From Amycolatopsis orientalis DSM 40040 = KCTC 9412 (GTDB lineage Bacteria > Actinomycetota > Actinomycetes > Mycobacteriales > Pseudonocardiaceae): DNA of 59,753 nt. The translations under genes were made by a program, and so were the position numbers. Shown piece by piece: positions 42,093 through 50,673 of the stretch. Location of the stretch: positions 1-59,753 of the forward strand of contig NZ_ASJB01000092.1 in the NCBI RefSeq assembly GCF_000478275.1, read 5' to 3'. The notes under the pieces are model-generated. The model did not search any database. It saw only the letters and a program-made list of their open reading frames with translations, and was not told the origin of the DNA. The first letter of the stretch is position 1; each line of letters opens with the position of its first letter.

Positions 42093-43241
42093 GTGGACCA
42101 GCTCACTCTCGGCGTCATTTCCCGCTCGCGCAAAGAAAACGAGCGACGGCTTCCGATCCATCCGCGCCATCTCGAGCGGATCGACCCCGCTCTGCGGCGA
42201 AATATCTACCTCGAAGACGGCTATGGGGAGCGATTCGGCATCTCTGACGAGGAGTTGATACCGCTCGTCGCCGGTCTGCGCTCCCGTGAACGACTGATCG
42301 CCGACTGTGACGTCATCCTTCTGGCCAAACCAGTGGCGGACGACCTGGCCGAGCTGAGGCCCGGGCAGATCCTGTGGGGCTGGCCGCATTGCGTCCAGGA
42401 CGACAAGCTCACTCAGCTCGCCCTCGACAAGAAGCTGACGTTGATCGCCTTCGAAGCGATGAACCACTGGCGGAGCGACGGTTCTTTCGGTCTGCACGTG
42501 TTCCACAAGAACAACGAGCTGGCGGGTTATTGCTCGGTACTGCACGCGCTGCAGCTGATCGGCTCGACCGGCGACTACGGCCGCCGTCTCCGTGCCGTCG
42601 TGATCGGCTTCGGGGCGACAGCGCGGGGCTCGGTGACCGCGTTGAACGCGCACGGTATCCACGACGTGCACGTGCTCACACATCGGGGCGTCACCGCGGT
42701 CGGTTCACCGATCCATTCGGCGAACATCGTGCATCTCGACCACGATCTGAAGGGCCCGGCCGATCTCCGCCGGAGTCACGCGATCACCGAGGAGGGCAAG
42801 GTACCGCTGGCGGACTTCCTCGCCGGGCACGACATCGTCGTCAACTGTGTCCTGCAGGATCCGAAGGCACCGTTGACGTTCCTCAGCGAAGAGGACCTCG
42901 CGGCGTTCAAGCCCGGCAGCCTCGTCGTCGACGTTTCCTGCGACGAGGCCATGGGTTTCAGCTGGGCGAAGCCGACGACGTTCACGGAGCCGACCTTCGA
43001 CGTCGGCGGCCTCACCTATTACGCCGTCGACCACAGTCCCTCCTACCTCTGGGATTCGGCCACGTGGGAGATCAGCGGTGCCCTGCTGCCGCATCTCGAG
43101 AAGGTGCTGGGCGGCCCGTCCGCCTGGGCCACCGATCCGACGCTCGACCGGGCCGTCGAGATCAGCGAGGGCACGATCCGGAACCCGGACATCCTGTCCT
43201 TCCAGAACCGTGAGCCGGAGTATCCGCACTCCCGGCGGTGA
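42093..43241 (+). CDS. N5-(carboxyethyl)ornithine synthase-like / alanine dehydrogenase family
   Basis: 382 aa from GTG 42093. The N-terminal AlaDH/PNT domain has LGVISRSRKENERRLPIHP (substrate Arg/Lys), and the NAD domain has VVIGFGATARGSVTALNAHG. FLSEEDLAAFKPGSLVVDVS and YYAVDHSPSYLWDSATWEIS match carboxyethylornithine synthase rather than true alanine dehydrogenase. It would couple pyruvate and ornithine or lysine reductively to an opine-like amino acid. The weak ribosome site and palindromes upstream suggest controlled expression. Confidence 0.78.
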   Translation: MDQLTLGVISRSRKENERRLPIHPRHLERIDPALRRNIYLEDGYGERFGISDEELIPLVAGLRSRERLIADCDVILLAKPVADDLAELRPGQILWGWPHCVQDDKLTQLALDKKLTLIAFEAMNHWRSDGSFGLHVFHKNNELAGYCSVLHALQLIGSTGDYGRRLRAVVIGFGATARGSVTALNAHGIHDVHVLTHRGVTAVGSPIHSANIVHLDHDLKGPADLRRSHAITEEGKVPLADFLAGHDIVVNCVLQDPKAPLTFLSEEDLAAFKPGSLVVDVSCDEAMGFSWAKPTTFTEPTFDVGGLTYYAVDHSPSYLWDSATWEISGALLPHLEKVLGGPSAWATDPTLDRAVEISEGTIRNPDILSFQNREPEYPHSRR

Positions 43242-43244
43242 GCC

Positions 43245-43272
43245 GGTCCGATGAGAAAGTTCTCATCGGACC
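43245..43272. promoter_or_regulatory. Palindrome ggtccgatgaga-N4-tctcatcggacc, putative response-regulator site 1
   Basis: A perfect 12-bp inverted repeat just after the stop at 43241 and 39 nt before the Asp-rich gene. TCATCGG continues as direct repeats at 11-nt spacing to 43284, the geometry OmpR-family regulators use. The core GATGAGA-N2-GTTCTCATC is shared with 45639-45662. Confidence 0.6.
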
Positions 43273-43310
43273 CTCATCGGCGGCTCACCCCCGCCGGGCA
43301 CGCTGAAGGC

Positions 43311-43577
43311 ATGCGAACCCGAATCCTCCTGCTGGCCGGGGCCGCCACCGTCGTGGTGGCGGCCGCCGGGACGTTCGCCGTGGTCACGGCCACCGCGGCC
43401 GCCCCGCCCGACCTCGGCCCGGCGGTCGTCGCCCCCGCGGGGCAGGCCGTCAGCGGGCCCGGTGAGGGCGGTGCCCCGCCGGCGGTGGTGCCGCCCCGGC
43501 TGGCCGGGCACGACGACGACCCCGATGATGACCCGGATGACGCGGACGACCACTTCGACCTCGACCTCGACGACTGA
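43311..43577 (+). CDS. Exported small protein with Asp-rich C-terminal tail
   Basis: 88 aa. The N-terminus MRTRILLLAGAATVVVAAAG is a signal peptide or membrane anchor. A Pro/Ala/Gly linker follows, and the last 22 residues carry about 13 Asp (DDDPDDDPDDADD then FDLDLDD), a probable divalent cation or polycation binding tail. First gene of the operon with histidine kinase and response regulator (16 bp gap), so a candidate accessory sensor. Orthologues unknown. Confidence 0.75.
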   Translation: MRTRILLLAGAATVVVAAAGTFAVVTATAAAPPDLGPAVVAPAGQAVSGPGEGGAPPAVVPPRLAGHDDDPDDDPDDADDHFDLDLDD

Positions 43578-43592
43578 GCGGGGCCGCCGCCG

Positions 43593-44984
43593 ATGAGCGC
43601 CCGCGCCCGGATCCTCGCGTGGGTCCTGCTGGTCGTGCTGCTGGCGCTCGCCGGGTCGCTGCTGGCGACCCGCACGGTGCTGCACAACCAGCTCGACCAG
43701 CGGCTCGACAACGAGATCGCGCACGAGGCAGGCAAGCTCCGCGCCTTCCTGGCCACCCCGGACGCCCGTCCGGCGGGTGGCCCGGTGACCGTCGAGGCCG
43801 TCCTCGGCCGTCACCTGGAACGGAACCTGCCGGAGAAGTACGAGACCTTCTTCTCGATCATCGACGGCACCGCGTCGAGGCGGAGCGCCATCGAACCCCC
43901 GGTCCGGCTCGACACCGATCCGAAGTTCGTCGCCGAACTGGCCCGCGCCACGAGCCCCGCGTACGGCACGGTCACCACCGCCGTCGGCTCCGCCCGCTAC
44001 GGCGTGATCCCCGTGACCATCGAAGGCTCGCCAGGACGAGGTGCCTTCGTGATCGTCGAGTTCGTCGACCACGCCGCGGGCGAGATCAACGACGTCATCG
44101 GCGTCATGGCCGCGATGTCGGGCGCGGCGCTGGTACTGGCCGGGTTGATCGGCTGGCTGGTCGCCGGCCGCATCCTCGCCCCGGTGCGGGAGGTCCGGCT
44201 GGCCGCCGAGCAGATCGGCGAGACCGATCTGTCCCGCCGCATCGAGGTCCGCGGCTCCGACGACGTCGCCGCGCTCGGGCGCACCTTCAACACCATGCTG
44301 GACCGGCTCGAACACGCCTTCGCCGGGCAGCGTGACTTCATCGACGACGCCGGGCACGAACTGCGCACGCCGATCACCATCGTCCGCGGTCATCTCGAAC
44401 TGATGGGTGACGATCCCGAGGAGAACGCGGCCACCCGGCACCTGGTCCTCGACGAACTCGGCCGGATGCAACGGATCGTGGACGACCTGCTGATCCTCGC
44501 GAAATCCGGCAGCCCCGACTTCGTCACGCCCGGCGACGTCGACCTCGCCGACCTCACCGTGGAGACACTCGCCAAATCCCGTCCGCTGGCCGAACGCGCC
44601 TGGCGGCTCGACGCGGTCGCGGAGGTCGTCGTCCGCGCGGACGGGCAACGGCTCACGCAGGCCCTGCTGCAGCTGGTCTCCAACGCCGTCCGGCACACCG
44701 GGCCGGGGCAGGAGATCGCCCTCGGTTCGGAGGTCACCGCCTCGACCGCCCGGCTCTGGGTCCGCGACACCGGCGAAGGCGTCCCGCCCGACTCGCGGAG
44801 CCGGATCTTCGAACGGTTCAAACGCGGCAGCAATTCGAGCGGAGACGACGGCGCCGGGCTCGGTCTGCCCATCGTCGCCGCGATCGCCGAAGCACACGGT
44901 GGCCGCGTCCTGCTCGACACCGTGCCCGGTGAGGGCGCGCGGTTCACCATCGAGATCCCCGTCGCAGGAGGTATGGACCGGTGA
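43593..44984 (+). CDS. Sensor histidine kinase
   Basis: 463 aa. Membrane helix 1 (about 7-26), extracellular sensor (27-165), helix 2 (VMAAMSGAALVLAGLIGWLV, about 170-190), HAMP (GRILAPVREVRLAAEQIGET), HisKA with His255 in DDAGHELRTP, then HATPase with N box LVSNAVRH, DTGEGV and GAGLGLPIV. Autophosphorylates and passes phosphate to the regulator whose GTG overlaps its stop. The operon partner with an Asp-rich tail suggests a cation or cell-surface signal. Confidence 0.95.
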   Translation: MSARARILAWVLLVVLLALAGSLLATRTVLHNQLDQRLDNEIAHEAGKLRAFLATPDARPAGGPVTVEAVLGRHLERNLPEKYETFFSIIDGTASRRSAIEPPVRLDTDPKFVAELARATSPAYGTVTTAVGSARYGVIPVTIEGSPGRGAFVIVEFVDHAAGEINDVIGVMAAMSGAALVLAGLIGWLVAGRILAPVREVRLAAEQIGETDLSRRIEVRGSDDVAALGRTFNTMLDRLEHAFAGQRDFIDDAGHELRTPITIVRGHLELMGDDPEENAATRHLVLDELGRMQRIVDDLLILAKSGSPDFVTPGDVDLADLTVETLAKSRPLAERAWRLDAVAEVVVRADGQRLTQALLQLVSNAVRHTGPGQEIALGSEVTASTARLWVRDTGEGVPPDSRSRIFERFKRGSNSSGDDGAGLGLPIVAAIAEAHGGRVLLDTVPGEGARFTIEIPVAGGMDR

Positions 44985-45646
44985 CCAGTGTGCTGGTGGT
45001 GGAGGATTCCGCGCGGATCGGCGCGTTCGTCGAGAAAGGCCTGCGGGCGCAGGGATTCGCGACTCGCTGGGTCCGGACCGGTGCCGAGGGCCTGACCGAG
45101 GCCCTGACCGGGGCGCACGATCTGGTCGTCCTCGACCTCGGGCTCCCGGACCTCGACGGCGCCGATCTGTTGCGTGCCCTGCGGGCGGCGGGCCGGACCG
45201 TGCCGGTGATCATCCTGACCGCGCGGGACAGCGTCGTCGACCGGGTCGCCGGGCTGTCCGGCGGCGCCGACGACTACCTGGCCAAACCGTTCGCGTTCGA
45301 GGAGCTGCTGGCCCGCATCCGGTTGCGGCTCAGGGGAAATCCGGCGTTGGAAGCGGCGGTGCTGCGTGCCGGAGACCTCTCACTGGACCTCCGCACGCGG
45401 AAGGCGTCGGTGGCGGGGGAGGAGAAGGACCTCACCGCTCGCGAGTTCGCGCTGCTGGAGACGTTGCTGCGCCACCGCGGCCAGGTCCTGTCGCGGGAGC
45501 AGCTGCTCGGCGGTGTCTGGGGATTCGACTTCGATCCCGGGTCGAACGTGGTGGACGTCTACATCCGGTACCTGCGCGGGAAGATCGGCGCCGAACGGAT
45601 CGAAACCGTGCGGGGGATGGGATACCGGCTCGGTGAATCCGGATGA
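44981..45646 (+). CDS. OmpR-family response regulator
   Basis: 221 aa. Receiver domain with phospho-acceptor Asp52 (VVLDLGLPD), Thr and Lys switch residues (ILTAR, YLAKPF), and C-terminal winged helix (LTAREFALLETLLRHRGQVL, VDVYIRYLRGKIG). GTG 44981 overlaps the kinase stop. Likely binds the palindromes at 43245 and 45639. The second site covers its own stop codon. Confidence 0.96.
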   Translation: MTSVLVVEDSARIGAFVEKGLRAQGFATRWVRTGAEGLTEALTGAHDLVVLDLGLPDLDGADLLRALRAAGRTVPVIILTARDSVVDRVAGLSGGADDYLAKPFAFEELLARIRLRLRGNPALEAAVLRAGDLSLDLRTRKASVAGEEKDLTAREFALLETLLRHRGQVLSREQLLGGVWGFDFDPGSNVVDVYIRYLRGKIGAERIETVRGMGYRLGESG

Positions 45647-45662
45647 GACGGTTCTCATCCGG
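45639..45662. promoter_or_regulatory. Palindrome ccggatgaga-N4-tctcatccgg, putative response-regulator site 2
   Basis: A perfect 10-bp inverted repeat overlapping the end of the response-regulator gene, 42 nt before the DUF4956 gene. Same core as 43245-43272, and again followed by a TCTCAC half-repeat. It implies that the DUF4956-VTC genes are a second unit of the same regulon. Confidence 0.6.
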
Positions 45663-45703
45663 CTCTCACGACGGTCTCTTCTCCAGGCACCACAGTGGTT
45701 TCC

Positions 45704-46288
45704 ATGACCACGACACTGCTTCATCTCGCCGTCGACCTCGTCGTCGCCGTCATCCTCGCCTACGGGATCTACGCCCGCCGCCATCACCGCGGTGACCTCG
45801 CCTGCGCCTATCTCGCGCTGAACGTGGGTGTCTGTGTTTCGGTCGCCGTCCTGCTCTCGGTGTCGACCGCGAGCGCGCTCGGGCTCGGTCTGTTCGGGGT
45901 ACTGTCGATCATCCGGCTGCGGTCCGACTCGATCAGCCAGCAGGAGGTCGCGTACTACTTCGTCGCGCTGGTACTGGGACTGGTGAACGGGCTGCCATCC
46001 GCGGACTGGCGGGTCGTCGCCGTCTTCAACGTCCTCTTGCTCGCGGTCATGTACGTCGCGGATCACCCGTCGCGCACGCGCGGGCCGCAGCGGCGGACGG
46101 TCGTGCTCGACACCGTGTACCCCGACGAGCAGACCATGCTGATGGAACTGCGGGCACGCCTCGGCGGAACCGTCGTGCGGCACACTGTGTCCGAAGTGGA
46201 CTATGTCCGCGAGGTCACCGTCGTCGACGTCCGGTTCCGGCCGGACCCCGGCCCGGTCGTCCACGGCGCGCCGGCGGCGCACCGATGA
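45704..46288 (+). CDS. DUF4956 membrane protein
   Basis: 194 aa. Four membrane helices (about 5-25, 33-60, 85-105, 108-125), with the conserved SIIRLRSDSISQQEVAYYFV between helices, then a soluble beta-alpha domain (TVVLDTVYPDEQTMLMELRA). DUF4956 proteins usually neighbour VTC-domain proteins, as here (4-bp ATGA overlap), and are thought to act with them at the membrane in polyphosphate or anionic polymer handling. ATG 45704; the in-frame ATG 9 nt upstream is less likely. Confidence 0.88.
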   Translation: MTTTLLHLAVDLVVAVILAYGIYARRHHRGDLACAYLALNVGVCVSVAVLLSVSTASALGLGLFGVLSIIRLRSDSISQQEVAYYFVALVLGLVNGLPSADWRVVAVFNVLLLAVMYVADHPSRTRGPQRRTVVLDTVYPDEQTMLMELRARLGGTVVRHTVSEVDYVREVTVVDVRFRPDPGPVVHGAPAAHR

Positions 46289-47061
46289 GCGCCCGCGGAA
46301 CGGCCACCGTCACCGCCGTGGCCAAGGGACTGCCCGCGCTTTCGCTCGCCGAGGTCGTCGCCACGAGCGGGTTGATGAGCCGGACGGACCGCAAGTACGT
46401 GCTGCGGCTGAACGATTTCCTGGCCGTCGCCGACGCCATCGGCCCGTCGCTGCACTGCCTGGAGATCGACGGGCGACGGGCGTTCGGCTACTCGTCGACC
46501 TATTTCGACACGCCGGATCTGGCGATCTACCGAGCACACCGGCAGGACCGGCGCCGCCGGTTCAAGATCCGCACACGCACCTACACCGACTCGGCCGACA
46601 CGTACTGCGAACTGAAGGTCAGCGGCCGCCGCGACGAAACGGTGAAGGTCCGCCGCCCGCATCCGGCCGAGGCGGCGCACGGCCTGACGTCACCCGCGCT
46701 GACGTTCCTCGACGACGCGCTCACCGCCGCCTACGGCCGCCCCGCGCCCCGGCCGCTGACCCCGGCCCTGATCACGGACTACCGGCGGACCACCCTGGTC
46801 ACCGCCGACCGCCGCACGCGGATCACCTGCGACACGTCGCTGATCTGGCGTTCCGGCGCCCGCGACCTCGCCGCCGGGAGCGACCTCGTCCTGGTGGAGG
46901 TGAAGTCGGCGACCGAGCGCAACGCCGTCACCGAGGCGCTGGCGAAACTGCGGATCCGGGAGCAGTCGGTGAGCAAGTACTGCGCGGGCCTGGTGGCGCT
47001 GGGGCTGGCGACCGGCGGTAACCGGTGGCGTCCGGCGCTGCGGCGGCTCGGGGTGGCGTAA
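46285..47061 (+). CDS. VTC-domain (polyphosphate polymerase-like) protein
   Basis: 258 aa. The tunnel-fold features are SRTDRKYVLRLNDF, GYSSTYFDTPDL, RRRFKIRTRTYTDS, YCELKVSG and VLVEVKSA, giving the basic residues and acidic metal ligands of the yeast Vtc4 polyphosphate polymerase core. No membrane helix; it overlaps the DUF4956 gene, which may anchor it. It may make or sense polyphosphate downstream of the two-component system. Enzyme activity is inferred. Confidence 0.88.
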   Translation: MSARGTATVTAVAKGLPALSLAEVVATSGLMSRTDRKYVLRLNDFLAVADAIGPSLHCLEIDGRRAFGYSSTYFDTPDLAIYRAHRQDRRRRFKIRTRTYTDSADTYCELKVSGRRDETVKVRRPHPAEAAHGLTSPALTFLDDALTAAYGRPAPRPLTPALITDYRRTTLVTADRRTRITCDTSLIWRSGARDLAAGSDLVLVEVKSATERNAVTEALAKLRIREQSVSKYCAGLVALGLATGGNRWRPALRRLGVA

Positions 47062-47126
47062 CGCCAGGGGCGGGGCAACCGACCCCTGCTTTCGGGCCGT
47101 CCGGCCCGAACCGAGGGAGGACGAGG

Positions 47127-47648
47127 ATGAAGACCAGGGAGAAAGCCGTACTCGCCGTGGCGGGGCTGGCCGTCGCCGCGGCCGGGGGCACGGTGTTCGC
47201 CGGGACGTCCGGTGCCGTCGGGCCGTCTCCGGCGCCACTCGTGCAGGCGGCGGAGACGTCGTGCGTGACCGACAGCGCGGGGATGTGCACGGTGCAGCAC
47301 GGGCTCGGCGCCGTCCCCGCGGTGGTCGTCGTCTCGGCGAACACGCCGGGACAGTTCAACGCGTACATGCTGAACACCGTGCAGGGGTCGTACACGGCGA
47401 CGACGTTCCAGGTGCGGGCGATGTTCAACCAGACCACGCCGAAGGTGGGCGGGTCGATCTGGTTCAGCTATGCGGCCTATGGCGGTGCGCCGGTGACCCC
47501 GACTCCCACTCCGACGAAAACGCCGACACCGATTCCTCCGTCCACCACGGTGGCCCCGACACCGCCTACGACGACGCCGCCGCCTACGACGACCTTCACG
47601 CCTACTGGGGAAACTCCGCCGGGCGGCGGTTCGGCCCAGGGGAGCTGA
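47127..47648 (+). CDS. Secreted protein with Thr/Pro-rich tail
   Basis: 173 aa. GGGAGGACGAGG precedes ATG 47127. Signal peptide (VLAVAGLAVAAAGGTVFAG), then a compact beta domain (SCVTDSAGMCTVQHGLGAVP, FQVRAMFNQTTPKVGGSIWF) and a 50-residue Pro/Thr linker (TPTPTPTKTPTPIPPSTTVA) with no further domain. In other actinomycetes the beta domain is found linked to carbohydrate-binding modules, so the distal module may be lost. Follows the VTC gene by 65 bp and may be in the same unit. Confidence 0.8.
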   Translation: MKTREKAVLAVAGLAVAAAGGTVFAGTSGAVGPSPAPLVQAAETSCVTDSAGMCTVQHGLGAVPAVVVVSANTPGQFNAYMLNTVQGSYTATTFQVRAMFNQTTPKVGGSIWFSYAAYGGAPVTPTPTPTKTPTPIPPSTTVAPTPPTTTPPPTTTFTPTGETPPGGGSAQGS

Positions 47649-47672
47649 CCGTCCAAAGAGGACGGTAATCCG

Positions 47673-47957
47673 TCACCGGGGTCGCGGTGAGGGCCGGTCG
47701 CGCAGTTCGTCGGCGAGGATCGCGTCGATCCGCAGACCGGCCCGCCGCAGTATCCGAACGCTTGCCCTCAGTAGCAACGCGGCGCCGACGGCCACCACGA
47801 CACCGAGCCCGATGGCGACGAAATTCGCCACGAGCGCCTCCCTGTACTGACGGGCGAGATACCTCAGGCCCATCCCGATGGTCAGCGTGTCCCCGAGCGC
47901 GAGCCACCAGGTTCGGTGCACTCGTGGTGCGGCTGGAAAGGCAGGCGTGGATATCAC
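47673..47957 (-). CDS. Small membrane protein
   Basis: 94 aa from GTG 47957 (GTG 47921 also possible). HRTWWLALGDTLTIGMGLRY is followed by a membrane helix ANFVAIGLGVVVAVGAALLL and a basic/acidic tail RIDAILADELRD. Similar small 'holin-like' proteins of unknown function occur widely in actinobacteria. The start is uncertain because the frame extends far upstream without protein-like content. Confidence 0.45.
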   Translation of the reverse strand: MISTPAFPAAPRVHRTWWLALGDTLTIGMGLRYLARQYREALVANFVAIGLGVVVAVGAALLLRASVRILRRAGLRIDAILADELRDRPSPRPR

Positions 47958-48319
47958 CGTCCCCGCCCGCACTCGGCGTTGGTCCTTGCAACCTAGACGA
48001 GCCGGTGTCGTCCCGCGGCGGAAACCAGCTGTTTGGCCTAGGCCGTGTCCTGCAAGTCTTGTTTGCGGTCTTCGCGCCCAGGCGGTCCCTGACGGCACGG
48101 GCGGATGCGGCCGAGTACGACCCGGTACGAGGCCGATCCGCCCGCACCGCCAGGAACCACCTGGATCACGAAGCCCATCGAACAGACTTACAGGACACGG
48201 CCTGGACGATCGAAGCAGGTGAGCGCTGTGATAACTTGGAGCGAACTGGGACTTCTGTGCGTTAGCAAACCTGCTGGCGGGCCGGTGACGGCTCCCGTGG
48301 AGGTTCCGGGACACCGTTG

Positions 48320-48396
48320 GGGCCGGTAGCTCAGTTGGTTAGAGCAGGGGACTCATAATCCCTTGGCCGTCGGTTCGAGCCCGACCCGGCCCACCA
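48320..48396 (+). tRNA. tRNA with CAU anticodon (Ile2 or Met), CCA encoded
   Basis: A complete 77-nt cloverleaf: acceptor gggccgg/ccggccc with discriminator A and CCA, D arm gctc/gagc, anticodon stem gggga/tccct around loop ctCATaa (anticodon 48354-48356), T arm gtcgg-ttcgagc-ccgac. The segment gagcaggggactcataatcc followed by cttgg resembles E. coli tRNA-Ile2 (lysidine-modified CAU, reads AUA) more than elongator Met. The first base is G1:C72, so it is not initiator tRNA. The 3' half is duplicated at 58127-58160. Confidence 0.93.
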
Positions 48397-48673
48397 CATT
48401 CACGTCGCTGCCGACCTGCAGAGTTATCGGTCCTTCGGCGGCAATTTCACCTTGGCGTCAATCGCGACTGGGCTCCGTTTGCTCCGGTGTGCTGATTGCA
48501 GGAGAAATGCTCTGTGGCGCCGGTTGGTGGCGTAGCAGCTTTGCTACGTCCTCTCTGTGTTCTCGAGCGGAAGGCCAGAGACGTCCACGGTTTCACCTTC
48601 GCACTGCGCATCTTGAACCGGCACTGGCGCGAGCGTTTTGAGTCGTTCTTTTCAAGGGAAAGGCGGAGCCCGG
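48397..48673. other. Gene-free low-GC stretch at the left island end
   Basis: 277 bp right after the tRNA with visibly lower GC and stops in all frames. No promoter or repeat recognised. Consistent with decayed element DNA. Confidence 0.4.
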
Positions 48674-49393
48674 TCACCCGAGGCGCGCGCTGTCCGCGAT
48701 CCTGGTGAGGTCCTCTTCGGCAGGTGAGTCCGGCATCTGCAGGTCACCCCACACCACGACCAGCAGCGTCCCCTGCGCGGTGGGCAAGGCGACCACCCGG
48801 TAGGTGGTCGACGGCGGGTCGCAGTCGTCCCTGCCGTGCGGGGTGACCGTGCCCTGCACCTGTGCCCCGCCGTCCGGGCGGCGTCCGACAGGGCCGGAAG
48901 ACACCTCACCGCCGCTGCGGAAAGCCCGCGTTCCCCGATACATCAACGCGTCCGCCGCGGCCGCCATCGGATCGGCGGTACGCGCCCGGTCGAGGTACAG
49001 CTGGCCGAGGATGGCTTTCGGATTCGTTGCGCAGTAGCCCGGTTTGTACCGCGCGCCTCGGGTTCGAACGTCCGGGATGAAGGTTCCATCGACCGGCTGC
49101 CAGGTGGGTGGCACCTCGACGAACACGCCCAGCCCGAGTTCCAGCGTCTTCCAGCCGGGCGCCGACGGGGTTCGGGAGGTACTGCTCTCGCTGATAGGCC
49201 AGGGTGAGGCAGCGTTGTCGTCTCTGCTGTTCAGGAACACCAGCAGCCCGGCCACCAGACCGGCGATCACCACCAGCGCGCCGACGGTGATCCCGGCGAT
49301 CATCCCCGTGCGACGCCGTTTCGGCGAAGGCGCCGGGTAACCGGGCTGGGACGGGAAATCCGGAAACCACTGCTGCTGCCCCTGTCGCTCCAC
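48674..49393 (-). CDS. Membrane-anchored protein of unknown family
   Basis: 239 aa from GTG 49393. Cytoplasmic Pro/Gln-rich head with RRRTG, one membrane helix (MIAGITVGALVVIAGLVAGL, about 31-52), then an outer domain with WKTLELGLGVFVEVPPTWQP, CATNPKAILGQLYLDRAR and TYRVVALPTAQGTLLVVVWG. This resembles a family of actinomycete lipoprotein-like or DUF-type domains that often sit beside ESX or toxin genes. No exact family named. Two Cys could form a disulphide. Confidence 0.75.
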   Translation of the reverse strand: MERQGQQQWFPDFPSQPGYPAPSPKRRRTGMIAGITVGALVVIAGLVAGLLVFLNSRDDNAASPWPISESSTSRTPSAPGWKTLELGLGVFVEVPPTWQPVDGTFIPDVRTRGARYKPGYCATNPKAILGQLYLDRARTADPMAAAADALMYRGTRAFRSGGEVSSGPVGRRPDGGAQVQGTVTPHGRDDCDPPSTTYRVVALPTAQGTLLVVVWGDLQMPDSPAEEDLTRIADSARLG

Positions 49394-49482
49394 GAGCGCA
49401 GGCTAGCCCTCCGGCACGCGGTTCCGGCGCTGCTGTCCGCATCCTGCCAACGTCTTGCCATGCCGACGAAGGTGTAGCTGGA

Positions 49483-50148
49483 CTATCGAAGGAGTGCGGA
49501 GTCGCCGAAGCCGATGTCACGCGTCTTCTCGTGCGAGAAGACGACCATGATCTCGTCGCCTCCGACGAACACCCGTTGCTCCTCCGGCGGTTCCGGTATG
49601 GCTGCGACAAACTGCTCCCACGGCGAAGTCGACACGCGCAGCCATCGGCACGTCCACAGATGTCGCGGGCTCGACGACGCTGCCGTCGGCTTGCCGGCCC
49701 GGCCAGTTCCAGTCGTTCCCAACAAGCCGAGGTCTCGCATATCGGCGTCCGCAGGTGTTGACACCGCGTCTCGGGGGACGGCGACCTCGAAGTTGCGGGC
49801 CAGCGCGGCGCGGGCGGTGGCTTCGACGCACACGTTCGTCTGCAGGCCGCCACGATGAGTCGCTGGACGCCGAGGTTGTGAAGCAGCGGATCGAGTTCGG
49901 TGTAGTCGGAGAAGCCGGCCCGGGTCTTGTCCAGTACGACGTCATCCCGCTGAGGCGCGACAGCCCATGACCTGCCGCTTCCACTCCTTCTCGGCCGCTC
50001 CCACCTCGGGAATGAGGTGCCCGCGGTGAGCCAGCACGAATACTCGATAACGAACTCCCTCACGTGAGTGTCGGCAACTCCGAATTTGTCGTCGAGCGAT
50101 CGAATCCAGCCCGACCGGGTATCGGCCGCTGCGGGTACGCGACACCAT
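49483..50148 (-). pseudogene. Frameshifted isochorismatase-family cysteine hydrolase relic
   Basis: Reading the minus strand across frames gives REGVRYRVFVLAHRGHLIPE, then KTRAGFSDYTELDPLLHNLG with VQRLIVA, then (another frame) TNVCVEATARAALARNFEVA and PRDAVST. These are successive blocks of the isochorismatase fold, including the catalytic-Cys motif NVCVEATAR. At least two frame changes break it, and no N-terminal Asp motif remains. The tail after PRDAVST is not recognisable. A dead gene inside the island. Confidence 0.65.
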
Positions 50149-50673
50149 GTTCTGGCCCCCGGAATGTGGAGGCGCAGGAGGGTGGCGCGGACGATGTCAC
50201 TCATCAGCCGTGTTCGGAGCTGAGCATCTTCCGGACACGATCCAAGGGGGCCGGTTCGTTCGCAGATACAGCTCGATCAGGAGCAGCATCACCGGTTCCT
50301 CGCCCGCTTGGGCGAGGGATTCGGCGGTGTCCGTGTTCTCGATCACCACGGCTACTCGTCCTTGCGAAGCGGCCTCTCCCAGGTCGCCCGTCTCCAGTTA
50401 CCGTCGTCCTTCTCTTGTCTCAGAGTCGCGCACGAAAGCAGCCTGAACACTGGCAGCGATTGTGCCGGAACTTCTCCAATTGCTCGCATTGCGGGGAAAC
50501 GAGGTCAGTCCGGCGCTCTTCACGCGAGATTTGTTGCATTTCATTCACAATGCCCGCCCCTTGGCTTTCCGTTACATACTTGTGCCCGCCGACACAAATC
50601 GTCCAGTTGGCCGCCGGGCTTCCGTGGACGTGTCTTACCGTCTTCTCCGCTGATCAGGAATCAAAGGAGAACA
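50149..50673. other. Non-coding / decayed stretch upstream of the toxin gene
   Basis: 525 bp of mixed GC. The minus strand has a protein-like fragment around 50240-50340 (MLLLIELYLRTNRP) that breaks after a short run, suggesting another relic. The last ~150 bp are AT-richer and presumably hold the toxin promoter; AAAGGAG at about 50663-50669 is its ribosome site. Confidence 0.4.

Noticed and set aside
47513..47630. Tandem repeat / CRISPR-like array in the ccgactcccactccgacg region
   Set aside because: This encodes the Thr/Pro linker of the secreted protein. There are no regular spacers or palindromic repeats.
48320..48396. Initiator tRNA-fMet
   Set aside because: Position 1 pairs with 72 (G:C), and the anticodon stem lacks the three G:C pairs in the initiator arrangement.
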